Below are positions 5,402 to 10,869 of a stretch of 10,869 bases of DNA, one piece after another. The translations under genes and the position numbers were made by a program. Source of the stretch: JBBQZP01 sp038207585. GTDB lineage: Bacteria; Pseudomonadota; Alphaproteobacteria; Rhodobacterales; Rhodobacteraceae. The DNA is taken from positions 1 to 10,869 of the forward strand of contig JBBQZP010000059.1 in assembly GCA_038207585.1 (NCBI GenBank). Reading direction: 5' to 3'. Below the pieces are notes generated by a model, which saw only the letters and a program-made list of their open reading frames with translations, had not been told where the DNA came from and did not search any database. Position 1 is the first letter of the stretch, and the number at the start of each line of letters is the position of its first letter.

Positions 5402-6762
5402 ACCAGCACCACCACGTCCAAGGGCCGCGAAAGCCCGGCCACCGCAAGCCCGCGCCGTTTGCCCAGTGCAAAGCCTTCAAACCCCTGCGCCTTGGCCAGA
5501 TCGAACGAGGCGGCATCCACCATTGCCCGCGTCACCTGCCGCTTGTTGGCGCTTTCAAGTTTCGCCGCAAGGTTCACCGCATTGCCGATCACTGTAAATT
5601 CCAGTCGGTCCCGTGCGCCCACCACACCCACCGTGACCGGACCGCAGGCGACACCACCGCCCACCGAAAACGTCCCGGGCCAGCCCAAAGTCGCAAAATT
5701 CGCTTCTTCACGGTCCAATGTCGCAAGTGCCTCGCGCACGGCGCGCATTGCGTCTGCGGCATAGGTTTCACTGGGCTGCACCGCGCCAAACGTGGCCAGA
5801 ATCCCATCGCCCATGAACTTGTCGATCTGCCCGCCATGACGCTGGATCACGCCCAGCGCGACTTCCTGATAATGGCCCAGAACCTGCATCACGGCCTCCG
5901 GGGGCATGGTTTCGGCGGTTTTGGTAAACGAGCGGACGTCCAGAAACAGAATGCCCGCATCGCGCGTTTCGCCATGGCCGGCTGTAGGCAGATGGTCCGA
6001 TCCGGTGATCGAACTTGCCACATCGGGCGCGAAGAACCGCTTCAGATCTTCGGCGGCGGCGTGGCTTTGGGTCGCATCGAACAGCACCTGTCGCCCCCGG
6101 TAAAGCGCCAGCGACAAAATGCCGGTGACCCCAAGAATGGTGATGATCTTGTCGATCTCGGCCCCGATCAGGATCGAATTCGAGGTCATGTATTCCACAT
6201 AATTGCGCGTGATATGCATGTCGCCCATGTCGTACGCGATGGCAAACACGACCAGCGCCAGCCACCCCGCCGCAGAAATGATGCCCGAAGTCAGAACGTA
6301 TCGCGGATCGAACCGCAGCGCCCGCAAGCTTATGAAAAAGAAGAAATAAAGGATCGTCGGGGCTTTCAGGTAAAAGGCCGCGCTCTGGTGATACTGGATG
6401 TGGAACGAAAAGATCAGACCGCACAAAAGCATCACATCGACGATTATGGAAATAACCAGAAACCATCCGGGCATGGTGATGCGATACGACAAAAGCAATC
6501 GAAACAGGGTGAAGGCAAAATAGACCGCCAATGTGATCGGCACGAAGTTTTCACCCGAGCCGCCCTCGGCCCGTGGGGCAATTGCATAAAGTGTGCTGAA
6601 AAACAGCACGACCGACAGTTGAACCCAACCAATCAGTTGTTCTGCCCGTCGCTCGCGGTCGTCAATCTCGGCCAGAACGCGGGTCGGCAGTCCGTCGGTT
6701 GACGCGCCACCGTCGCGGATATAGCGCAGCGCCGCCCGTATCCTGCCCTGCGATACGCTCAC
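5398..6762 (-). CDS. Membrane-bound class III adenylate cyclase
   Basis: A 454-residue inner-membrane enzyme predicted to make cyclic AMP from ATP. Six hydrophobic segments lie at about residues 44-64, 74-94, 99-120, 129-147, 158-178 and 205-222, followed by a cytoplasmic class III catalytic domain (about 265-440). Visible active-site residues are metal-binding Asp275 (LFLDVRSFT), Lys315 and metal-binding Asp319 (DKFMGDG), Thr390 (RLEFTVIG) and the catalytic Asn397 (NAVNLAAKLES). Lys315 and Thr390 indicate adenine, not guanine, selectivity. The usual transition-state Arg of VNxAxR is Lys401. GTG 6762 is preferred because GGAGAGG lies just upstream and a possible promoter reads toward it. A GTG at 6837 would add 25 residues but has no SD. 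The membrane part may sense a signal or simply anchor the enzyme. It lies downstream of dxs in the same direction, with 93 bp between. Confidence 0.92.
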   Translation of the reverse strand: MSVSQGRIRAALRYIRDGGASTDGLPTRVLAEIDDRERRAEQLIGWVQLSVVLFFSTLYAIAPRAEGGSGENFVPITLAVYFAFTLFRLLLSYRITMPGWFLVISIIVDVMLLCGLIFSFHIQYHQSAAFYLKAPTILYFFFFISLRALRFDPRYVLTSGIISAAGWLALVVFAIAYDMGDMHITRNYVEYMTSNSILIGAEIDKIITILGVTGILSLALYRGRQVLFDATQSHAAAEDLKRFFAPDVASSITGSDHLPTAGHGETRDAGILFLDVRSFTKTAETMPPEAVMQVLGHYQEVALGVIQRHGGQIDKFMGDGILATFGAVQPSETYAADAMRAVREALATLDREEANFATLGWPGTFSVGGGVACGPVTVGVVGARDRLEFTVIGNAVNLAAKLESANKRQVTRAMVDAASFDLAKAQGFEGFALGKRRGLAVAGLSRPLDVVVLV

Positions 6763-6770
6763 GAAACCTC
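6763..6770 (-). promoter_or_regulatory. Shine-Dalgarno that fixes the cyclase GTG start
   Basis: On the - strand GGAGAGG lies immediately before TTTC and the GTG at 6762, with the GGAG core about 7 nt away. The upstream GTG at 6837 has no purine-rich site, so the 454-residue protein is preferred. Confidence 0.6.
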
Positions 6771-6810
6771 TCCAGACGCCCCCGACAAACCTTAGCCGCT
6801 GCAGTGCGGG

Positions 6811-6839
6811 ATTACTGCAAGACCGTGGCCCAGTCACAA
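6811..6839 (-). promoter_or_regulatory. Possible adenylate cyclase promoter
   Basis: On the - strand, TTGTGA (6839-6834) and AGTAAT (6816-6811) are 17 bp apart, each matching four of six consensus bases. Transcription would begin near 6804, downstream of the alternative GTG at 6837 and about 40 bases before GTG 6762, agreeing with the shorter protein. An inverted repeat, TGCAG-N10-CTGCA (6800-6819), overlaps the -10 region and could be an operator. No factor can be named. Confidence 0.3.
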
Positions 6840-6855
6840 GGGTTTGACAAAGATG

Positions 6856-8775
6856 TCACGCCCGCTTGCTGACCATCGCAACCCCAAGCGTTTCCAGCAC
6901 CTTTGCCTCGATCTGGGGCGCGTTCATTCCGGCCACGGCATACATCGCCTCGGGACTGGCCTGATCAATGAAGGTATCGGGCAGAACCATGCTGCGGAAT
7001 TTCAGGCCGGTGTCAAAGACACCTTCATCGGCCAGAAGCTGGGCGACATGGCTGCCGAAGCCGCCAATCGACCCCTCCTCGATGGTGATAAGCGCCTCAT
7101 GCCCGCGGGCCAGCCGCAGGATCAGATCACGGTCCAGGGGTTTGGCAAAACGCGCATCTGCCACGGTAGGCGCGATCCCACGCGCGGCCAACGCCTCGGC
7201 GGCCACCATCAGTTCAGACAGCCGCGTGCCGAACGAAAGGATCGCCACGCGCGCCCCTTCGCGGATGATCCGGCCCTTGCCGATTTCCAACGGCACGCCC
7301 TGCGCAGGCATTTCGCAGCCCACCCCGTCGCCACGCGGAAAGCGGAACGCAATCGGGCCTGCGTCATGTGCTGCCGCCGTGGCGACCATATGCACAAGCT
7401 CCGCCTCATCCGCCGCGGCCATCACCACGAAACCGGGCAGGTTCGCAAGGAACGCCACGTCGAACGCCCCCGCATGCGTGGCCCCGTCAGCCCCCACCAG
7501 CCCCGCGCGGTCAATCGCAAAGCGCACCGGCAGGCGTTGGATCGCCACGTCGTGCACGACCTGATCATAGCCACGCTGCAGGAAGGTGGAATAAAGCGTG
7601 CAGAACGGCTTCAGCCCCCCCGCCGCCATACCCGCCGAAAAAGTCACCGCATGTTGCTCGGCAATCCCGACATCAAAGCAGCGCGAGGGAAAGCGTTCCG
7701 CAAACAGGTTCAACCCCGTGCCATCCGGCATCGCTGCCGTGACTGCGACGATCTTTTCATCCCGCGCGGCCTCGGCCACCAGCGATTGCGCGAAGACCTT
7801 GGTATAGCTCGGTGCGTTTGACGCGGCCTTGGCCTGCAACCCGGTCAATACATCGAACTTGCCCGTCGCGTGGCCCTTGTCGCGCGCTTTTTCTGCCGGG
7901 CCGTAGCCCTTGCCCTTTTTGGTGATCACATGAATCAGAATCGGCCCCGACGCCCGCACGCGCGCCGTGCGCAGCACTGGCAACAACTGATCCAGATCGT
8001 GACCATCAATCGGGCCAAGGTAGGAAAACCCCAACTCCTCGAACAAGGTGCCGCCAACAGTCATGCCTTTCAGCATCTCTTTCGCCCGCCGCGCGCCAAT
8101 CTGGAACGGTTCGGGCAAAAGGCTGACAGCCCCCTTGGCCGCCGCCTTCAACTCCTGAAACGGCGCGCCCGCATACAGCCGCGAGAGGTAGGCCGACATT
8201 GCCCCGGTCGGCGGTGCAATGCTCATCTCATTGTCGTTCAGAATGACGAACAGGCGCTTTTTCAGGTGGCCCGCGTTGTTCATCGCCTCATACGCCATGC
8301 CCGCCGACATCGACCCATCGCCGATTACCGCCACCGCGTCGCCCGCACTGCCACCCAGATCGCGCGCCACGGCAAAGCCCAGCGCCGCACTGATCGAGGT
8401 TGACGAATGTGCCGCCCCGAACGGATCAAAGGGGCTTTCCGATCGTTTGGTAAAACCGCTTAGCCCGCCCTCGGCCCGCAAGGTGCGGATGCGATCCCGC
8501 CGCCCGGTCAGGATCTTGTGCGGATAGCACTGGTGGCCGACATCCCAGATGATCTTGTCGCGCGGCGTATCAAAGACGGCATGCAGCGCCACGGTCAGCT
8601 CCACCACACCCAGACCGGCACCCAGATGCCCGCCCGTCACGCTGACCGCCGAAATGGTTTCGGCGCGCAGTTCATCAGCCAGTTGGCGCAACTCGCGGTC
8701 GCTCAACGCCTTCATGTCGGCGGGCAGATGGACCCGGTCCAGCATCGGGGTCTTGGGGGTGGTCGCTTCAGTCAT
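6856..8775 (-). CDS. dxs: 1-deoxy-D-xylulose-5-phosphate synthase
   Basis: A 639-residue thiamine-diphosphate enzyme that condenses pyruvate with glyceraldehyde-3-phosphate to DXP, the entry and often rate-setting step of the MEP isoprenoid pathway; DXP also feeds thiamine and pyridoxal synthesis. Visible motifs are His50 in GGHLGAGLGVVEL, DVGHQCYPHKILTGR (78-92), the thiamine/Mg site GDGSMSAGMAYEAMNN (152-167), the catalytic Glu in VGIAEQHAVTFSAGMAAGG, and DRAGLVGADGATHAG, the DXS signature in the pyrimidine-binding domain. The C-terminal transketolase-like domain is complete, and length is normal (620-640). ATG 8775 lies 6 bp after the ispA stop, with GAGG overlapping that stop (TGAGGCGGAATG), so translation is probably coupled. 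It is the last gene of the HDAC-xseB-ispA-dxs operon. No strong terminator follows: a TGACA-TCTT-TGTCA hairpin (6858-6845) covers the stop but has no U-tract. Confidence 0.98.
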   Translation of the reverse strand: MTEATTPKTPMLDRVHLPADMKALSDRELRQLADELRAETISAVSVTGGHLGAGLGVVELTVALHAVFDTPRDKIIWDVGHQCYPHKILTGRRDRIRTLRAEGGLSGFTKRSESPFDPFGAAHSSTSISAALGFAVARDLGGSAGDAVAVIGDGSMSAGMAYEAMNNAGHLKKRLFVILNDNEMSIAPPTGAMSAYLSRLYAGAPFQELKAAAKGAVSLLPEPFQIGARRAKEMLKGMTVGGTLFEELGFSYLGPIDGHDLDQLLPVLRTARVRASGPILIHVITKKGKGYGPAEKARDKGHATGKFDVLTGLQAKAASNAPSYTKVFAQSLVAEAARDEKIVAVTAAMPDGTGLNLFAERFPSRCFDVGIAEQHAVTFSAGMAAGGLKPFCTLYSTFLQRGYDQVVHDVAIQRLPVRFAIDRAGLVGADGATHAGAFDVAFLANLPGFVVMAAADEAELVHMVATAAAHDAGPIAFRFPRGDGVGCEMPAQGVPLEIGKGRIIREGARVAILSFGTRLSELMVAAEALAARGIAPTVADARFAKPLDRDLILRLARGHEALITIEEGSIGGFGSHVAQLLADEGVFDTGLKFRSMVLPDTFIDQASPEAMYAVAGMNAPQIEAKVLETLGVAMVSKRA

Positions 8776-8781
8776 TCCGCC

Positions 8782-9648
8782 TCACTTCTGCCGCGCGATG
8801 ACAAACCGCGCCGCCTCTTTCAACATATCGGCCTTGGCCCCGTAAGCTTGCAACGCCGCCTCAGCCTCGGCCACCAAAGCCGCCGCCCGGTGCTGCGCGC
8901 CGGCCAGACCCAGAAGCGAGACGAACGTGGCTTTGCCCGCCCCCGCATCCTTGCCAACCCGCTTGCCAACAGCGGCAGCGTCACCTGTCACATCCAGAAT
9001 GTCATCGGCAATCTGAAACGCCAACCCCAGCGCCGTGGCATAACGCCCCAACGGGGCCGCATCCGCCCCGGCCATCACCGCGCCAACGGTCGCTGCCCAG
9101 CCGATCAAAGCGCCAGTCTTGCCTGCCTGCAGTTCGGTGATCTGGTCCAGAGTCAAAGGCTCCGCTGCCGTTTCCGCCGCAATATCCAGCGCTTGTCCGT
9201 AGACCATGCCCGCCGCACCCGAAGCCCGCGCAAGGCCGCCCACCAGCGTGATCCGAACCTCGGCCGAACCCAGCGCCGGGTCTGCCAGCAACTCGAACGC
9301 CAGCGTCTGCAGCGCGTCACCCGCCAGAACCGCCGTCGCCTGATTCCATTTCAGATGCACGGTCGGCTGACCCCGGCGCAGATCATCGTCATCCATGCAG
9401 GGCAAATCATCGTGGATCAGGCTATAGGCATGCAGCGCCTCAACCGCCGCTGCCGCACTGATGGCCGCGTCACCTACCCCGTGCAATCGCGCCGATTCCA
9501 GTGCCAGAAACCCGCGCAACCCCTTGCCGCCGCGCAACGCATAACCCATCGCCGCCACAACCGGCACGTCCGCAAACCCGGACAGCGCCCGGTCCAGCCG
9601 CGCCGCAACCAAGGCCGCATCCGCTGCCAGCCGTCCGGGAAAGTTCAC
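8782..9648 (-). CDS. ispA: Farnesyl diphosphate synthase (polyprenyl synthetase)
   Basis: A 288-residue trans-prenyltransferase that adds isopentenyl diphosphate to allylic diphosphates, making mainly farnesyl diphosphate (C15) in the cytoplasm. The first aspartate-rich motif is DDLPCMD (80-86, DDx4D) and the second is DDILD (215-219) in FQIADDILDVTGD. Tyr75, five residues before the first motif, is the bulky residue that limits products to C15 in bacterial enzymes, favouring FPP over GGPP. The substrate-binding segment reads GGKGLRGFL (40-48): Lys42 and Arg45 are kept, but the Arg between them in the common GGKRLRP is Gly43. The start is GTG 9648, overlapping the xseB TGA as GTGA, with GGAGGGG just upstream. 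Product length is inferred from motif type, not proven. Confidence 0.96.
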   Translation of the reverse strand: MNFPGRLAADAALVAARLDRALSGFADVPVVAAMGYALRGGKGLRGFLALESARLHGVGDAAISAAAAVEALHAYSLIHDDLPCMDDDDLRRGQPTVHLKWNQATAVLAGDALQTLAFELLADPALGSAEVRITLVGGLARASGAAGMVYGQALDIAAETAAEPLTLDQITELQAGKTGALIGWAATVGAVMAGADAAPLGRYATALGLAFQIADDILDVTGDAAAVGKRVGKDAGAGKATFVSLLGLAGAQHRAAALVAEAEAALQAYGAKADMLKEAARFVIARQK

Positions 9649-9884
9649 ATCCCCTCCGCCGGGGTGGTGCCCACGGCCCGCCCCTCCTGCGCACGGATGA
9701 GTTCAACCTTTTCCTCGGCATCACGCAATTTACCCGCGCAATGCGCCTTCAGCGCCGCCCCGCGTTCATAAAGTGCGATCGACGCTTCCAGCGCCACATC
9801 GCCGCGCTCCAACTGGCCCACGACCTGCTCCAACGCGGCCATCGCTTCTTCAAACGTCATTCCGGCCACCGGCTTGTCGGTCAT
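9645..9884 (-). CDS. xseB: Exodeoxyribonuclease VII small subunit
   Basis: A 79-residue protein of the XseB family. Several small subunits join one XseA to form exonuclease VII, which degrades single-stranded DNA to oligonucleotides. The body, FEEAMAALEQVVGQLERGDVALEASIALYERGAALKAHCAGKL with DAEEKVE, is the classic helical hairpin of the family, and the length is normal. ATG 9884 overlaps the stop of the upstream HDAC-like gene by 4 bases (ATGA), and its own TGA overlaps the ispA GTG by 4 bases, so it sits as a translational bridge between the two. xseA is not in the window. The xseB-ispA-dxs order is known in many proteobacteria and usually reflects shared transcription rather than a DNA-repair link to isoprenoids. 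Confidence 0.96.
   Translation of the reverse strand: MTDKPVAGMTFEEAMAALEQVVGQLERGDVALEASIALYERGAALKAHCAGKLRDAEEKVELIRAQEGRAVGTTPAEGM
9651..9657 (-). promoter_or_regulatory. Shine-Dalgarno for the ispA GTG start
   Basis: On the - strand GGAGGGG lies inside the last codons of xseB, only 2 bases before GTG 9648, with the GGAGG core about 4 bases away. It supports starting ispA at the GTG within the GTGA overlap. The in-phase sequence offers no nearby ATG. Confidence 0.6.
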
Positions 9885-10807
9885 GCGCCCCGCTCCTTCA
9901 AAACTTCCACATGCGCTGCGACCGAGGCCGCAAGTGCATTCAGATCATAACCGCCCTCTAGGCACGATACCACCCGCCCCGAGCCATGCCGCGCGGCAAT
10001 GTCGCACAACTGCGCGGTCAGCCAGCGGAAATCCTCCGTCTCCCACATCAGCCCGGCCAATGGATCATCGCGATGTGCATCAAATCCCGCGGAAATCAGC
10101 AGAAATTGCGGAGCATACGCCTCCAGCACCGGAAACACATGCGCGGCGTAAGCCGCCCGCATCGCAGCCCCACCTGATCCGCCGCGCAACGGCACATTCA
10201 CGATCTGCCCATGCACGCCCACTTCATCCGCAGCGCCCGACCCCGGATAAAGCGGCATCTGGTGGCTGGAAATGAACCGCACCCGCGCCTCGTCCCAAAG
10301 CAAATCCTGCGTGCCGTTGCCGTGATGCACATCAAAATCCACCACCGCCACACGGGTCAGCCCGTGGACCTCCAAAAGCCGCTTGGCCGCAATCGCCACC
10401 GTGCCGAACAGGCAAAACCCCATCGCTCGGGCAGCCTCGGCATGGTGGCCGGGCGGGCGCGTTGCCACAAACCCATTCGCTACCTCGCCCGCCATCACCG
10501 CATCAACGGCCGCGCAAGCACCGCCCACCCCGCGCAAGGCCGCCTCAAACGACCCCGGCACCAGATACGTATCGCCGTCCAGCATCGCCAGCCCCTGCTG
10601 GGGCACAGCCCGGCGCACCCGCTCCACATATCCCGCCGGATGACAGCGTAGCACATCCGCCACATGCCCGACCGGAGCCTCAAGCCGCAGCAGATCCATC
10701 GCCGCCAAGCCGCGTTCGACAGCAATTAAACGCGCCCGCTGTTCGGGATGCCCCTCCGGCTCAACATGCGCAAGACAGGCCTCCGATGAATAAAACGCTG
10801 TCGCCAT
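9881..10807 (-). CDS. Histone-deacetylase-family (AcuC/HDAH-like) zinc amidohydrolase
   Basis: A 308-residue member of the arginase/deacetylase fold family, zinc enzymes that remove acyl groups from lysine, polyamines or related amides. The catalytic set looks complete: PPGHH (118-122) with the paired histidines, DFDVHHGNGT (157-166) supplying zinc ligands Asp159 and His161, the third ligand Asp243 in SAGFDAHRDDPLAG, and the GGY loop (285-287) with the active-site Tyr. This resembles bacterial HDAC-like amidohydrolases more than polyamine-specific ones, but the substrate cannot be read from the sequence. ATG 10807 is preferred over the adjoining TTG 10810; AGAGGG lies 4 bases before the TTG-ATG pair's ATG. 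It is the first gene visible of the operon and overlaps xseB by 4 bases, so its expression is tied to isoprenoid genes. Confidence 0.92.
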   Translation of the reverse strand: MATAFYSSEACLAHVEPEGHPEQRARLIAVERGLAAMDLLRLEAPVGHVADVLRCHPAGYVERVRRAVPQQGLAMLDGDTYLVPGSFEAALRGVGGACAAVDAVMAGEVANGFVATRPPGHHAEAARAMGFCLFGTVAIAAKRLLEVHGLTRVAVVDFDVHHGNGTQDLLWDEARVRFISSHQMPLYPGSGAADEVGVHGQIVNVPLRGGSGGAAMRAAYAAHVFPVLEAYAPQFLLISAGFDAHRDDPLAGLMWETEDFRWLTAQLCDIAARHGSGRVVSCLEGGYDLNALAASVAAHVEVLKERGA

Positions 10808-10833
10808 CAAACCCTCTTCAGGCTTTTCCCGTT

Positions 10834-10852
10834 CATAAATATCCTCGGGGAG
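10834..10852 (-). repeat. Possible Rhodobacterales intergenic GC-rich motif
   Basis: On the - strand the sequence reads CTCCCCGAGGATATTTATG, set in a C-rich run that continues to the window edge, 27 bases before the HDAC-like start. From memory, similar strings (a C-rich block, CCCGAGGATATTT, then a purine-rich tail) recur between genes in Rhodobacterales genomes. Only one copy is in this window, so repetition cannot be shown here. It could also hold part of the operon promoter. Confidence 0.25.
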
Positions 10853-10869
10853 GGGGGTCCGGGGGGAGG

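Noticed and set aside
6763..6837. 25-residue N-terminal extension of the cyclase from GTG 6837
   Set aside because: There is no SD, it overlaps the possible promoter region, and the GTG at 6762 has a clear GGAGAGG site.
6844..6858. FNR-like or operator palindrome TTGACAAAGATGTCA at the dxs stop
   Set aside because: The half-site spacing is two bases too long for FNR, and part of it is coding sequence. It can form a 5-bp hairpin, but with no U-tract it is not a convincing terminator either.
8518..9771. Long + strand open frame (417 codons) antisense to dxs and ispA
   Set aside because: It lies opposite two well-supported genes, its translation is rich in Arg, Gln and His with no recognisable domain, and it looks like the usual antisense shadow of high-GC codon use.
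1..10869. Mobile element, CRISPR, toxin-antitoxin, prophage or novel defence system
   Set aside because: No transposase, integrase, repeat array, short paired toxin-like genes or defence domains are visible. All gene-sized regions are accounted for by recognised families, and the gaps are short.

Overview
The window is a GC-rich, densely packed stretch of bacterial chromosome. Gene content, protein style and compact gene junctions suggest an alphaproteobacterium, most likely Rhodobacterales (roseobacter/Rhodobacter group). That placement is inferred from memory of such genomes, not from a search. I see no tRNA, rRNA, insertion sequence, phage gene, CRISPR array or integration scar. No gene-free stretch exceeds about 140 bases, and nearly everything is recognisable core or near-core metabolism.

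Layout, left to right. (1) The 3' end of chorismate synthase (aroC, + strand) stops 4 bp from an oppositely oriented redox block. (2) On the - strand, read right to left, lie a DMT/EamA transporter, the thiol-reductant membrane transporter CcdA, and a Tat-exported thioredoxin-like protein. The last two are 12 bp apart and probably form an electron-transfer pair: CcdA carries electrons across the membrane and the periplasmic thioredoxin uses them. (3) An HU-family nucleoid protein on the - strand has its own leader and a candidate terminator. (4) AMP nucleosidase (amn, - strand) diverges from (5) a YeeZ-like atypical SDR protein (+ strand), whose best promoter predicts a leaderless mRNA. (6) A six-transmembrane class III adenylate cyclase (- strand) converges on the SDR gene; the two stop codons share a CTAG palindrome. 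(7) A tight - strand operon runs from the right edge: histone-deacetylase-like hydrolase, xseB (exonuclease VII small subunit), ispA (farnesyl diphosphate synthase) and dxs (DXP synthase). Its first two junctions are 4-base start/stop overlaps and the last is a 6-base gap. It supplies the entry enzyme of the MEP isoprenoid pathway and the C15 prenyl diphosphate, which feed quinone, carotenoid and bacteriochlorophyll or hopanoid synthesis in such bacteria.

I found no convincing new multi-gene system. The observations most worth a second look are: a thioredoxin fold whose cis-proline position reads Gly; a predicted leaderless gene; a cyclase with Lys where the transition-state Arg is expected; an HDAC-like enzyme translationally coupled into an isoprenoid operon; and a nested inverted repeat in the HU leader. 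Start codons were chosen by Shine-Dalgarno (SD) position and family length, and several are GTG.
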